From Pleurodeles waltl (Eukaryota > Chordata > Amphibia > Caudata > Salamandridae): a stretch of DNA of 64,000 nucleotides. This document shows positions 1 to 11,522 of this stretch, piece after piece. The position numbers and the translations under genes are program-made. Location of the stretch: positions 221,041,442 through 221,105,441 of the forward strand of contig NC_090450.1 of assembly GCF_031143425.1 (NCBI RefSeq), in the 5' to 3' direction. The notes under the pieces are model-generated. The model was not told the DNA's origin and did not search any database. It saw only the letters and a list, made by a program, of their open reading frames with translations. Every line of letters starts with the position of its first letter. Positions within the stretch are counted from its first letter, which is position 1.

Positions 1-953
1 TATATCTCCCACTATACCAGAAGGAGACTCTCATTTCTCTCCTATGATTTAATTCTGTCAATTTTGGTATTCGTTTTTAAGTCATCAAGTTGGAATATCT
101 TTGGGAAAACGATTCCCAAGTAACATGTGCCATACCATCCTTGGAAGACGGTAATAGGGATTAGGTCCACAAATGTAATGTATACCAGGACTCGCTGGAT
201 CCTGTCCATTCAACATAAAGGTCCATTTACTCTGAAACAAAACACATGTCTACATACGCTCGTTCCCACAAACAAAGTGTCAATGATAGATCTAGGTCTA
301 TTTACACAAAGCTTCTCCATGTGTTGTGCAACGAAAGCTAATTTCCCTTCCCTTGTGTTTTTATTTCACTAAAAGAATAATCATTTCTAAAAGTCCTTTT
401 CTCTAAGCCCTTTTCTAACTTCCCCTTTAATGTCTTTCTCCTGTCATCTGTGTGAGCCCAAAAGCTCTTTTCTAGTGGTGTAAGCACGCATGACAGGTTA
501 TTCCTGTGCACATAAGCTGTCCCAAAAGTTAATGAAGGTTAAAAAAAAAACTCACTAGTACTATGTTGTTGCCCTTAGCAACTCTACTTAGGTATCTATT
601 TATGGGGACAAACAAAAACACAACATCGTGGTTTGAATAAAAATATTGAATGCACTCCTGGTTATAGAATCTTGTTAGTAACAGACTACAACTTTTAGAG
701 TCAAACTATGTAACTCCTTCTTCGACTGTTAAAGGAATCTGCATAAACACGTAACAATTCCTCACTTCCATCGTCTCAACATACTCACTCAATAAGTGTG
801 CATTGTCTACTTGCAGATACTTCTCATCTAACCTAAACCTCTCTATTGCTGTTAATGCAGTAGTTGACTCTAAAGCTGAAGTATGGTTGGCTTTACTCTT
901 GTCAAGAATAGTCTTACCCACAATCAATACCAGACATAATATCACACACACAC
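1..953 (-). pseudogene. env remnant of ERV copy 1 (middle part)
   Basis: This is the part of env downstream of the solo-LTR insertion. The 706-951 segment read on the minus strand continues the hydrophobic leader (residues such as CLVLIVGKTILD) and is collinear with ERV copy 2 near 21180-21330. Toward position 1 the sequence matches copy 2 near 20340-20900. It would encode the envelope surface subunit and the start of the transmembrane subunit. Frames change repeatedly and there are stops. The basic cleavage motif seen in copy 2 (RQRR) is altered here near positions 25-45. Non-functional. Confidence 0.75.
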
Positions 954-3622
954 TGTTGGACTTTTTAATCCTTAAGCAGGGTCATCGCCAGTCTTTTTGC
1001 CTCCTTCCTCCTGGTTTTTCTGACCTCTCGCTGTTGGATCTAGGACTCTGAGCACTTTATCACTGCTGACCAGTGCTAAAGTGCAGGTGCTCTCCCATCT
1101 AAAGTTGGTATGATTGGCTTATACCTAATTGGCATATTTAATCTACCTATAAGTTCCTTGTACAGTGGTATCTCTATACCCAGGGCCTGTAAATTAAATA
1201 CTACTAGTGGGCCTGAAGCGCTGCTTGTGCCACCCACTGGCGTAGACTTTCAATGTGTCTCAGGCCTGCTAGCGCAGGGCCTGTGTGCGCAGTTTTCTGC
1301 CACAGGGACCTGCCATCTAAATTTACTTGCCAGGCCCAGAACTCCCCTTTTACTACATGTAAGTCACCCCTAAGGTACGCCCTAGCTAGCCCTATGGGCA
1401 GGGTGCCATGTGTGTAGTAGGCAGGATATGTGCCAGGGTGCGTGGCCTGTCCTGGTAGTGACAAACAGCCTAACTTGGTGTCTGCTTACTGGTGTAGGTG
1501 TATTTTTTATTACTATTGCAGAAATGCCACTTCTAGAAAGTGCACATTTATCTGTGCTTATGACTCTGGTGTTTTGCAGCTTGACTCCAATCCACGTCTG
1601 GTCAGAGTGACAGTTGGGGCTTTGTGCATACTTTTCAGACAGCCGGTACACAGGGAGGGTGGAGGTGTCACAAAGGTGCATCTACATATATAGTCTTCCT
1701 GGGCTGAGAGAAGGGAGAGGCAGGGCACACCTACATTTGTAAAGGCTGTGCCCTGGCTTCACACAATAGGGTCGTTAACCCCCCACTGATGTTTGGAGCC
1801 TGTGCTGATGGAGAGAGAGGGCACTCCCAGAACCAGTTGTAACTGGCTGGAACCTCCTCTCCCTACCATTGCAAAACATTGTAAGGACTGAGTATAAGTA
1901 CAGGGGAATTTTCCCCACAATTTGGAGACTCCTTGAACTTACCTGGAACTGGACACAGACTGCTGGAAGAACGCACCAGGAACCGCCATGGACGACTGCT
2001 GCTGTGCTGACCTGTGACCTGCTTGGTCACTAAAGAGGACTTGCCACTTGCTACATGCTTCTTGTGCTGGCCTGTTGTTGGGCCCTCCACTTGTGGGCCT
2101 TTTCCTGCAAGCTTTGCTCCCCAGGGGCAGGATGCTGTGGCCCCTGACTCCTGCATTTTCCCTGAAGCACGAGGAGTGTTTCAATACTTGAAAGAGCTAG
2201 CGCTTTGGGAAGCGCTTCACCTTTGGTAGAATTAGTGCTTGGGTAAAAGCTCTACACCCTGATTCTTCCCTAGCGCTTGAGAGCGCTCATTGTGCTGCCT
2301 TTACGAGTTCACCGCCACTACCCGGGCTGTGTTTTGAGCAGCGCTGGAGTCGCGCCACTCTCCTTGCCCCCGGGGAACCACTGGACGAAAACAGAGGAGC
2401 GAGCTTGCTCCTACCGTGCCCCGGGGCGAAGCATGCTCTAAGGAGCCCCCCAGGACACAAGCAGGCACAGCATGCAACTTGAAGTCGAGCAGGGAGAGAA
2501 GCCTCGTCCGAGGCTCCCTGCCCCACCAGTATCCTTGTGTGGACCGCGCCCCGATCGCGGGCCCCAGGAGGGGCCCTGTCATCCTCATTAGCAGAGCGGG
2601 TGGGCAGGAGCCTCATTGGAGGCTCCCCGCACCGCCGGGCCTCGTGTTTGGTGTTCTGGGCTTTTGTGGTGCCCCCCGCGTGGAAGGACCAGTGGAGGCC
2701 CGGGGGTGGGCCCCAGTGACGGCGGGCCCCAGGAGAGGTCCACCCTCAAAATGGAGGGGGTGCGTGGCGCCCCCTCCTTCAATAAAAACATTTCCCTGAT
2801 TTTGGCCCCCCTCATAAGGGCCGGTTGAGGCCCGGGGGGCCCCTAGTGATCACGGGTCCCTGGAGGGGTCCATCCACAAGAGAGAGGAGGTGCGTACCGC
2901 CCTCCTCTGGCCAGGGGTTAAGGGAGGCCCCCGTTTTGCATAAAGGAGCACCGGGGCCCCATTTTTCTTCATCTTCTAGGCACTGGAGGTGCCTTCATCT
3001 TTCACAGGTATTCCCTAAAGGACCAATATACATATAATCTAAGTTCTTTCTAAAGACTTTGCTAATTTATATGTTGCCTACCTGTTTATGATGCCTGCAT
3101 ATGTGTATGCAAATGTTCCTGTTATGGCCATGCCATGCTAATATGTTTTTCTAACTTGCCATTTGTTTTCTAATGTTCCTACTATATTCTTAGGACAAGT
3201 GCTTTGGTGTGATAATGTGTTTCTGGACTACTGCTTATGTTGCAGAATACTGAGTAACCTGTGTTTTATATGTGACTACTGATAGTTTGCAGAGTAATAA
3301 TGTGTAACGTTCTGACAACTGCTTAGGTAGCAGGATAGTACTCATATGTGATGTTTGGTCTAATAATTGAGTTGTGTACAATACAGTATATTTTCATATA
3401 ATCTGGTGTTGTGTTTCCTTTGTGGTGGGGATAATGCTTCACTATGTGTTGTGCAAACGCTTTACACATTGCCTCTGGGATAGGCCTGACTGCTCGTGCC
3501 AAGCTACCAAGGGGTGCGCAGGGGTTATCTTGGACGTGTAACTTCCGTGTCCTGACTAGAGTGGGTAGGTTCTGCCTGGCTGAGATGCATACCCTAGCAA
3601 ACCAGAAACCCCATCTCTAGCA
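954..3622. mobile_element. Solo LTR (2.67 kb) inserted in env of ERV copy 1
   Basis: The element begins TGTTGGAC at 954 and ends CTCTAGCA at 3622. It is flanked by the 5-bp direct repeat CACAC (949-953 and 3623-3627). Env of ERV copy 2 runs uninterrupted across the equivalent site, so this is an insertion. TG...CA ends plus a 5-bp duplication mark an LTR, and no internal retroviral genes are present, so it is a solo LTR left by LTR-LTR recombination. Its 3' end resembles the LTR ends at 47715-47907, so it belongs to a family seen elsewhere in the window. The middle (about 2280-2960) is strikingly GC-rich, with runs of GGCCCC type, followed by an AATAAA near 2781. ORFs inside it are compositional. 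Confidence 0.85.
2280..2960. other. GC-rich core of the solo LTR
   Basis: This block is rich in GGGCCCC/GGCCC runs and is much more GC-rich than the rest of the LTR. It repeats short modules such as GGGCCCCAGGAG at about 2560-2575 and 2725-2735. It contains an AATAAA at about 2781. It may be the promoter/R region, but the sequence does not prove that. Confidence 0.5.
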
Positions 3623-3800
3623 CACACTATTTCCAAATCAATACTCATGTATTTACTGAACCTGTTCTTCCTACCCTGCTGACTAACATTACCCATGATC
3701 TGTAAAGTATCAGGAAGTAGAAGAGAAAATTTAGAAACTATGCAGCAAAAAATAAAAAACAAAATCTTCTTTCAGCAGTTAGTTATAGCTTTCAGTCTCA
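3623..3800 (-). pseudogene. env 5' end of ERV copy 1
   Basis: Read on the minus strand, this stretch holds a hydrophobic N-terminus and residues DTLQIMGNV...KYMSIDLEI. It aligns with the N-terminus of env in copy 2 (21340-21458, DSLQIMADL...KYMSIGLAI). The reading is cut at 3622 by the solo LTR and resumes at 953. The hydrophobic run in this leader suggests a long signal/anchor peptide before the surface subunit. Confidence 0.75.
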
Positions 3801-4268
3801 CTTCCATGATCCTTTTTCAAAAATCGGTGTAGCAGCTTGTCAAATCAGGTTTTCAATTGTCAAATCAGGTTTTTCTAGTTATTTTCAACAGTCTCTTTTC
3901 TTTTTGTTTCTCTTTATACTTTTCTCAATTTTTCTTAACAGTTCAGTTCGTTACTTTCCTTCAAGTGCCAAAATATTGACCTGGAATGTCTCGATCAAAA
4001 CAAAAAGACAAAAACTCTCATTGCCATTCACTTGTTGTGGCATGGCCCATTCAGGACCTGCATACCTTCAACTTGCTATTCTCTTTCTTTTCAACTTTCA
4101 ATCTCCATTCAATTCTCCTTCACTTAGGTCTTCCCTTCTAGTTGTATCTACTTCCTCCTCTATTGTTGTCACAACAGCTTCTTCCTTTCTCTTTGCTTGT
4201 GACTCTGGCCACTTATTTCCTTTCAGTGGACCTGTGGTCAATCCTCTTTTCAATGTTGAACTTGAAAC
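3801..4268 (-). other. pol-env junction region of ERV copy 1
   Basis: This is spacer between the end of pol (4269) and the start of env, collinear with 21460-21804 in copy 2. It contains a direct repeat of TGTCAAATCAGGTTTT at about 3838-3876. In gamma-like retroviruses pol and env overlap or abut; here the stretch is degenerate and no frame is convincingly coding. Confidence 0.5.
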
Positions 4269-5520
4269 TTATTTTTGCTCTGTAGGATTTTCTCTTGACA
4301 GACCTACAACTGGTTCAGGAGGAATCATATCACATTGGCTTTGATCCGCCTCATCTCCTTCCCCCTCGGGGTCTGCCTTTTGCTCTTTTCTCTCTCTAAA
4401 TTGTCTACTTCTGGGATCTCCTGTTGTCTCAATTGATATTGGCTCACTGTCATTCTCCTCGAGGTCTTCTCCTTTGTCTCTCACAGGAGGGACTGAACCG
4501 TTCTTAACTTGCTCAGATCCAGACTCAGTTCCTCTTTCTTCTCTTTCCAGCTCTGAGGCTTGTCTGGTCATTGTTGGTACTCTCAACAACTCTTCTTCAT
4601 TGTCCAAAGGACATGCCACTTTACATGTGTGGCTGGCATATATCCAGTTTGGAATTCCAGCACACTTCACAGCCGTGGTAGTCATCAAAACTACCTGGAA
4701 TGGGCCTTTCCCCCGAGGTTCCAAACACGTCTTCCTCACATGTTTTACGACCACAACCCAGTCACCAGCTCTCAGATTGTGTCCTTGGTCTTGGGACGGT
4801 TGCAGTGTGATGGCTTCCACCTGATGAGGTGAAAGAGCAAACCACATCAGCCAGACCTTTGCAGCAGTCCAACACCATACCATCTATTATGTTCACAAGA
4901 GCACTTGGAGTAACTGCTGGCAACCTCATGGTTCTGTCCATGAGGATCTCGTCGCGTGAGAGTCCTGTCTTCCTGTCGGGTATGTTTCTCATTGTCAGAA
5001 TTAACGGCAGTGCATCAGGCCATTTCAGATTCATGGACGCACACATTTTTGCCATTCTTGATTTCAAGGTACCATTCATCTGTTCCACTAGTCCTGATGT
5101 TTCAGGGTGTTAACTACAATGCAACTTTTGCTCAATATTTAATGCTGCACACAGCAATTTCACTACTTCATTGTTAAAGTGACTTCCCCTATTTGATTCT
5201 AAAGAGATTGGAAACCCAAAATGTGGTATCAGTTCCCTAAGCATTAGTTTCGCTACTATAAGGCTGTCATTTCTCTGTGTAGGGTACGCTTCAGTCCAAT
5301 GACTAAAGATGCAGACAATCACCAACATATATCTCAAACCTCCAGACACAGGCATCTCAATAAAATCCATTTGAATTCTGCTAAATGGACCTCCTGCTCT
5401 TCCAATGTGAGTAAAATTAACCACTGTCCCTTTTCCCACGTTCATTTGCTGACAAATGACGCAACGATGGCAAACTGCTTCAGCAACTTGTCTAAACCTT
5501 GGATTGAACCAATTCTACTT
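4269..5520 (-). pseudogene. Integrase remnant of ERV copy 1
   Basis: Three minus-strand segments in different frames cover the integrase. 5430-5520 encodes the end of the zinc-binding domain (CHRCVICQQ). 5110-5445 encodes the catalytic core, with IQMDFIEMP carrying the first Asp and a SLESNRGSHF stretch where the second catalytic Asp is expected. The latter reads Asn here but Asp in copy 2 (SLESDRRSHF). 4762-5088 carries the downstream catalytic Glu region and helix. 4269-4883 is the C-terminal DNA-binding domain (GDWVVVVKHV, PRGKGPFQVVL) followed by an acidic Glu/Ser-rich tail. Integrase would join viral cDNA to host DNA. The frameshifts and the lost Asp make it inactive. Confidence 0.85.
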
Positions 5521-6540
5521 AAAAGTGTGAATCATTGCATCCCTCCAAACATGTGCTTGACCATGATAATACCTAGCCCTTTGAGACAACAGAATGTTCG
5601 GCAAAAGCAATTGACCATCTTCTGAAACCCATAATTCATCCTGTCGCTGTACATATTTCAGTTTGTTCCATAATCGTTTTTCTTCCCCGTCAACATTATT
5701 TGTCAGTGTTCTCAATTCTTCCAATGTATCTATCACATGTAATGCAAAACTTAGACAAGTTTCTTCTTCTTCAATTATCAATTCCCACTTATCTTTGAAT
5801 GATATACAGTTCAATGTGCAAAACCTTGTGACTCGGTCCACATATGCATTTCCCACTGACACAAAATCTTGCGATTTCAGATGTGCACTGCATTTCACCA
5901 CGGCAATCTTTTCAGGCAGCTGGATAGCATGCAACAGTTCTTTTCTCACCATTTCTCACTGGTGAAAATGGTGAACCAGAAGAGGTCATGAAACCTCTGT
6001 GACCACAACTGGCCAAAGTCATGGACTATTCCAAATCCATACCGGCTATCTGTATGGATGGTAACTTTCAGCTGAGCAGAAACATGGCTCTCTCTAGTAA
6101 GGGCTATCAGTTCCTCTACTTGTGCAGTACATACTCCTTGAAGCCAAGACGCTTCCAGTATACCAGTAATTGTGCATACAGCATTTCCTGCTCTCAGTAC
6201 TCCTGTATTGTCTCTTAGACAGGAACCATAAACAAAGATAATTTGGTAATTTTCTTCCAATCAAGTATCTCTAATATTAGGTCTCGGTTTTGTGCACAGA
6301 TCAGTTACTTCAAGACAATTATGCTCAATGACTTCCAATTCCTCAATTCAACATTTTCATTTGGAAATAAGGTTGCCGGGTTAATCACTGTACATCTTTT
6401 CAATGACACATTTGGTGACCCTAGAATACTAGTCTCATATCTGGTCAATCTTGCACCTGTGAGGTACTGCATTTTGGTTTGGGTAAGTAAAACATCAATT
6501 GAGTGAGGGACTATAATTGCCAGGGGATCTCCAATCACAA
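5515..6540 (-). pseudogene. RNase H and connection remnant of ERV copy 1
   Basis: From right to left: 6305-6538 is the RT-RNase H connection (TGARLTRYETSILG), 5946-6260 is the RNase H domain (FVYGSCLRDNTG, HTDSRYGFGIVHDFGQLW), and 5515-5952 is its end (KCSAHLKSQD...GNAYVDRVT) running into the zinc-binding part of integrase. The first catalytic Asp (usually FVDGS) reads Tyr here (FVYGS); copy 2 has FVDGC. The TDSRYG and GNxxxD motifs remain. Three frames are used, so the gene is broken. Confidence 0.85.
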
Positions 6541-7075
6541 TGCCTTCATACTGTGTGAGGCTCTGTCAAACTGCTGCAACTGCAAGCAAACAGCCTGGTA
6601 AAGCTGCTGCAACTGGGTCCGAAGTAGCTGAAAAATATGCTACTGGCCAGTTTACACCTCCATGGACCTGCGTCAAGACAGACAAAGAACAAGCATCACG
6701 CTCATGACAAAACAACATGAAGTATTTGGTGTAGTCAGTGATTCCTCAAGCTAGAGCTTTGGACAGACTCTCTCTCAATTCAGAAAACGCTTTCATGCAA
6801 GCCTGATCTAACACTAGAGGATTAGTGCCTTCTTTATGAGTCAGCTTCTGCAATGGTTTAGAAATGACTGAAAAATTGGGAATCCATTGGAGACAGTAGC
6901 CTACACTCCCTAAAAACATCCTGACATCTCTCTGGGTGGAAGTGGGACTCATCTGCAATATGGCTGTGACCCTTTCTCTGGATATTTTCCTTATTCCCTT
7001 CACAATCGGGTGGCCCAAGTATTTGACCTCTTTCTGACAGTATTGTAAAATGTAAAAATTTAAATTCTGCACTTT
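6541..7075 (-). pseudogene. RT thumb remnant of ERV copy 1
   Basis: The minus-strand segment 6746-7072 encodes the RT thumb: EVKYLGHPIVKG, then RDVRMFLGSVGYCLQWIPNF and PLQKLTHKEG. This is the usual retroviral arrangement (LG...R.fLG..gYcR.wIp.f). The coding stretch is cut at 7075 by the SINE and continues at 7394. 6541-6745 is the RT-connection linker, without a clean frame. Confidence 0.8.
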
Positions 7076-7393
7076 TCAGCCGTTAGAGTCTCAAGACGCT
7101 GTACTCATACTGCTGTGGAACCCCTCCTGGCTTTTCCCACCCACTCCTGGGCAACACCAAGGGTGAAGCCAGGCATCCAGGTGCTGTCAGGGCTGTTGTG
7201 GAGATTAAGCAAGCTATTGCCTGGAGTTACAGAGTGGGACCCATTTATTAGATTAGGCACTGAGGCGAGAATTATCTGGTCCAATGGAACTGAGCCCAAG
7301 ACCCACTGAGGTGGGAATTGAACCCTGGTCCCGCACCAGATCTCTACATCAGGGTCTGCTGCGCTAACCATTGTGCCACACTTATAGTGGCAA
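7076..7393 (-). mobile_element. tRNA-derived SINE inside RT of ERV copy 1
   Basis: On the minus strand the element starts with a tRNA-like head: A-box-like TGGCACAATGGTTAGCG (near 7385-7369) and B box GGTTCAATTCC (about 7325-7315). It ends with GAGACTCTAACGGCT (about 7092-7078), the style of CR1/L2-lineage LINE tails. The direct repeat CACTTT flanks it (7070-7075 and 7394-7399). RT coding sequence resumes exactly on either side. This is a mobilised SINE and not a functional tRNA gene. The exact family is not known to me. Confidence 0.85.
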
Positions 7394-8095
7394 CACTTTA
7401 TGACCATTCTTTCTTAAATGGTTCAGCAAGGCAATCGTGTCATACGTGCACTCTTCCTTCGTTTTGAATACAATCAACAAGTCATCAGTGTACTGTGCCA
7501 AGGTCCATTGGAAATGCAATTCCAACGACTCCAGATTCTTTTTCAAGATCTGATTGAAAATGGAAGGTGACTCTGAAAACCCTTGAGGAATTCGACATCA
7601 ACTGTAAACTTGGTCTAAAAGTTTGAAACAAAAAAATTGTTTGTCCTCGTGAAGAGGCACAGAAAAGAAGGCTTGTGACAAGTCTATGACAGAGAACCAT
7701 TCAGCATCACACGGAATCTGAAACAGAATCATGGCAGGATTTGGCACCACAGGGCAACATTTGATCACAATGTCATTAATTTTTCTCAAATCCTGGACAA
7801 TTCAAACTTTCCCACAGGGCTTTTTCAATCCCATTATCGGTGAATTACATGGGCTGCTCAACACTTCTTTCAAGACTCCTTCATTTACAAATTCTGCAAT
7901 TATGTGCGCAACTTTCATAAGGATATCCAAATGCATGAGATACTGGGGAATCTGAGGAAAAATTGCATCCGGCTTTCCAGGAACTTTAACTGGCTCAACT
8001 CCCCTTATCAGACCTATCTCTTTCCCTGTCAAATCCCACAAGTTTTCTTTAACCGTTGCCTGTAAATCAGGAGGAAGCTCTTTCACCGTGAACAC
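7394..8095 (-). pseudogene. RT fingers/palm remnant of ERV copy 1
   Basis: 7802-8095 encodes the RT N-terminus (VPGKPDAIFPQIPQYL, SPCNSPIMGLKKP). 7598-7789 encodes the palm with VVPNPAMIL and VIDLSQAFFSVPLHED, the first catalytic Asp. Around 7465-7500 the minus strand reads YTDDLLI, the YxDD active-site box with Thr in the variable position. Frames change between segments. The similarity is to gamma/epsilon-type RT (xVPNPY..L, VLDLKDAFF). Confidence 0.85.
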
Positions 8096-8109
8096 TGGAA
8101 AGAAATTAA

Positions 8110-8661
8110 TCAGGGATCCTCCTCATTTATGGTCTCACACTCTGTCTCTGGGGATGGGTCATCCTCATCAGCATTATTCGTCTGTATCTTGATTTCATCA
8201 TTTGAACAAAGAATCAAGAACATGGTTTTAGACAGCAAGTCTCTTCCCAGTAGGGATACTGGAGTTGAATCACAGACTAAAAATTTGTGCAATCATTTAA
8301 TGTTGCCAATTTTAACCTGAACTGGTTCTGTAATTGGACTGGTCAAATACTGACTCGGTACTTCTACAATCTGGACTACCTTTCCTGAAAGGGGCAATTT
8401 CGGAACCTCTGCAGTTCTCACTGTAGAGAGTATAGCCCCTGTGTCCACCAAAAATGAAACCCTGTGACCCATTACCTTTACCATCACATATGGGCCTTTC
8501 TGATCTACTTCTAAAGAAGCTGCAAGCTTACATTCCTCCTCACCTGAACTCCCACTCACCCAATCATCGTTTATTCCATTCTCATTGTGTAACAGGAATT
8601 GATGAACTGTGTTATTACTCTGGCTAGGCCTCTGACCTGTGACCTGGTGAAGAAGCATCAC
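8110..8661 (-). pseudogene. Protease remnant of ERV copy 1
   Basis: The active-site triad region reads SFLVDTGAILSTV (an Asp-Thr-Gly aspartic protease) within 8293-8661. The C-terminal hydrophobic motif LLGRDLL lies in 8110-8292. The two parts share a frame and are separated by an in-frame stop at 8293-8295. The protease frame is also the frame of the preceding gag segment (8683-9039), separated by a TAA. This resembles class I retroviruses, where pro-pol is made by stop-codon readthrough. Confidence 0.85.
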
Positions 8662-8682
8662 CTGCTGATGTTCAATTGGGGC

Positions 8683-9883
8683 TTAAGGTATTTGAATTTT
8701 CTGTCTAGATACAATTTGAACCTGCTGATGCTTTAGCTGCAACCGTGTCATTTGTATGTGTGGCATTTGCACCTGCTGCAGGGGTTGAACATTTTGCATT
8801 TGATTTACATTATTATGAAACTTTTGATTATGACCTCTCATTCTCGGTCCTCTGATGCTTTGGAAGGAGCTGATGTCGCTTATTTGCTGAACTACACCTT
8901 CGTGTACCATCATTAGACACTCCCACTTCCAATGTCCAACCGCTCCGTAAGCGTGACAAGGCAACACTCTCCTCATTCCCTGAACATCATTCTGGACCAC
9001 TACCATACCCAAATCGGGGACTACGGTTTCCATTACCAATTCTTCTGCGACCTCTACTTCTCATCTGGTTTTGAAACACCAGATTTCCCTGCTGCTGTTG
9101 TTGTTGCTGCTGTGAAAAATGTCCCTGCATCCCTGTTTGTGCAGCTTTAACCTGCATCACCATCACCCTTTCCTTCAACTTTCTCTGCTTCAACTCAATC
9201 TCATCACTACAGCACTTTGCATACTGCAACACCTCATCAATCTGCTTTGCTTCCCAGCAAATCAAATAACTTTTAATTGTCTGGCTAATTTCAGGTCTCA
9301 ATCCTTCTACATATCTAAACACAAAATGAATCATGTCTTTCGGCTCAGTCGTTTCTGTACCACTGTAATGCCTATATGCCTGCTACAATCTCTCATAATA
9401 TGCATGTATTGACTCTTTTGCTTCCTGATCTGTCCTGTCTATTCTCTGCCATTCAATGTTTTTGGGCGAGATTCTCATTTTAAAACATTAAATCACTTTG
9501 TAGTAATATTTCATTACCTCAAGAGATGGCGCATCAATCGTAGGATCTCTCTCTGGCTCTTTTGTCAGCCAATCTAAACTCCTCTTACACTTCATCCACA
9601 GATCACCTGGTACTACTATCTCTAATAGAGTGTTCAAGTCCTCCCACAGGCATTTGGCAAGTGTCACAAACCTGTCTGTCTGCTGGTACCATTCTACTGA
9701 CTTTTCTCTCAACCTGGGATTGTCATATGTTAAGGACAGAATATTACTTCTGTTCCTAGGGACATGAACAACATTTTCTCCTGGAATTTCTCTCATTGGT
9801 AAAAGTTCCACTGGATCCTTGCCCTGCTGCACATTTGCAGTCAGCTCCACATAATCCCTTTTTCTTTTGTCTCTTTTCTTCAC
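8683..9883 (-). pseudogene. gag capsid-nucleocapsid remnant of ERV copy 1
   Basis: 9488-9883 and 8987-9334 encode capsid-like sequence (YVEGLRPEISQTIKSYLI, PIDEVLQYAK-like QIDEVLQYAK), followed by a Gln run and an Arg/Gly-rich nucleocapsid. At about 8915-8970 there is one degenerate zinc knuckle, CHAYGAVGHWKWEC; the second Cys of CX2C is Tyr-Gly here. The Gln-rich stretch (about 9085-9112) comes from CTG/TTG repeats. Frames change near 9335-9487, so the gene is broken. Gag would build the virion core. Confidence 0.8.
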
Positions 9884-11522
9884 CCATCTGCCTTCCCATT
9901 TGTCTAAGGCTCCCCATGTCTGTAAACTTTAGAGTAACTCCCTAAGGTGTGCCTTCATTCCTGCACATCTCATGTGTTAAAAGCATTTTGTGTAAAAATT
10001 CTAACCTGTAACTCCTTTTCAAATGCTTTGTTTTCTCCATTTCTATGCCACACTTTTCTGCTAAGGCTGCTAGCCTTGAATGTACATTGCTTACTTCCCT
10101 TGTAATTTTCGGGTACAGCTATCTTAGCTCTGCTTTGGTGTAGGACTCTAATCTGTTCACACCCATAGTTCCCTCAATGAGTTCACCCGCTTCCATTCCT
10201 AGTCTCGTACAGTTCAAATACTGCTCTCACCTAGGAGCACTCTGCAGGGTATTCAGCTTGTCTAACCATTCAGTCAATTGTTGGGCAGTAAAACCTTGCA
10301 ATGAAATGTTGCTGGCATGTGCATGTGGTATTGGCTGTACAACTGTATTTGGGGACTGCGGCGTCAGTAATTTCAGATCCTGACTAGCATTTGACCCTAT
10401 GACAGTATCCGGTGGAACTCCAAATGGACTAAGGTCTTGCAATGATCTTGATCTGTCAAAGGTTTGCCCCATAGGGGAGACTACTTGGATATTCTTATTA
10501 AGTCCTCCCCTCATTGAATTCTGACTCAGGACTCTCTTTCCACTTGCACTGTTTTTCTCATGTGCGAACAAAGGTACAACTGGACCAATGATGACAGGTA
10601 CAGATACAACATCAGGATTTGGTTTGATACTCAAGGTCTGTGGTTGCATAGTTCCCATGTTCTGATTCATCAATACAGAAGTCTCTGTCTGGATCCCTAT
10701 TATTAGACTATACTTTGGCATTGCTTGTGACTGCACTTGAGGCAGTAAAAGTGGAGTTGACTTTGTCTGCACCAATATCGGTTTCAGAAAAACCTGTCCT
10801 GTAGGCACTGTCAAGTTTGTGGCAGTTTCCACTGTAGGTACATCAGGGTAAATCCTCGGGCATTCGACTGTGGCACCTGATTTTGTTCTACTGGATTAAT
10901 AGGTGCATTGAGACTGTCCTGAATTAGGCTCAGTGTCATACTAAGATTAATGTGCACTGGACTCATTGTCAGATTAACCTAGGTTGGAGCTGAAAGATTT
11001 ACACTAGTGCTCGGACCACTCTCTTGTGCTGCATTTAGTGGGGTACGATTTCTCAATAACTGCAAAATAAACTCTTCATTGTCTTACTCTTCCTCAAGTG
11101 TAAAAGATCCTCTAGACTCCTTTGATCTCTGCTCCCTACTTTCAGAAGGGGTCCTGTTTGTTTTTCTGGTAGCTTTCCTTCTCTCTCGCTGATCTGCGCG
11201 ATTGCTGGAAACAGTTTAATCCCCTGTACAGTCTTGGCTCTCCACAATTTCTGACCACAGTCACATTTAGCCTCCACTAGTGTCTTTTCTACCTTTTCTG
11301 CTATTGTCCTCTCAAATTTCTGTTGCTGTTGCTGTTGCTGTCTGGCTACTAACTTCCAGGTTGCTAATGCCTCAAACTGTGCTGATCTCAGAGGGAGTTT
11401 TCAATCTTACATCACCATCCTCAGACTCTCTAAGCTCCTTAAATTAAATGTTCTGTGAGAAGCAAACGCTAGGCTCCCTTCCTTCTCTGTCACTTTGCCC
11501 CATTGCTTCCGGCGAAGACATG
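9884..11522 (-). pseudogene. gag N-terminal half of ERV copy 1
   Basis: The likely gag start is the minus-strand ATG at 11522, beginning MSSPEAMGQSDREG; it meets a stop after about 25 codons. 10227-10832 is a longer open stretch rich in Pro, Gln, Thr and Val (QVFLKPILVQTKSTPLLLPQ), typical of a variable region between matrix and capsid, though I do not recognise a domain. A second Gln-coding CTG/TTG run lies at 11317-11340. The start is chosen from position and the small charged N-terminus, so it is inference. Confidence 0.6.

Noticed and set aside
2287..2828. Overlapping ORFs in the GC-rich part of the solo LTR
   Set aside because: They occur on both strands in several frames because of base composition; the region is non-coding LTR.
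7315..7390. Possible tRNA gene on the minus strand
   Set aside because: A and B boxes are present, but the sequence is the head of a full SINE with body, LINE-like tail and target duplication, and it does not fold as an intact tRNA by eye.
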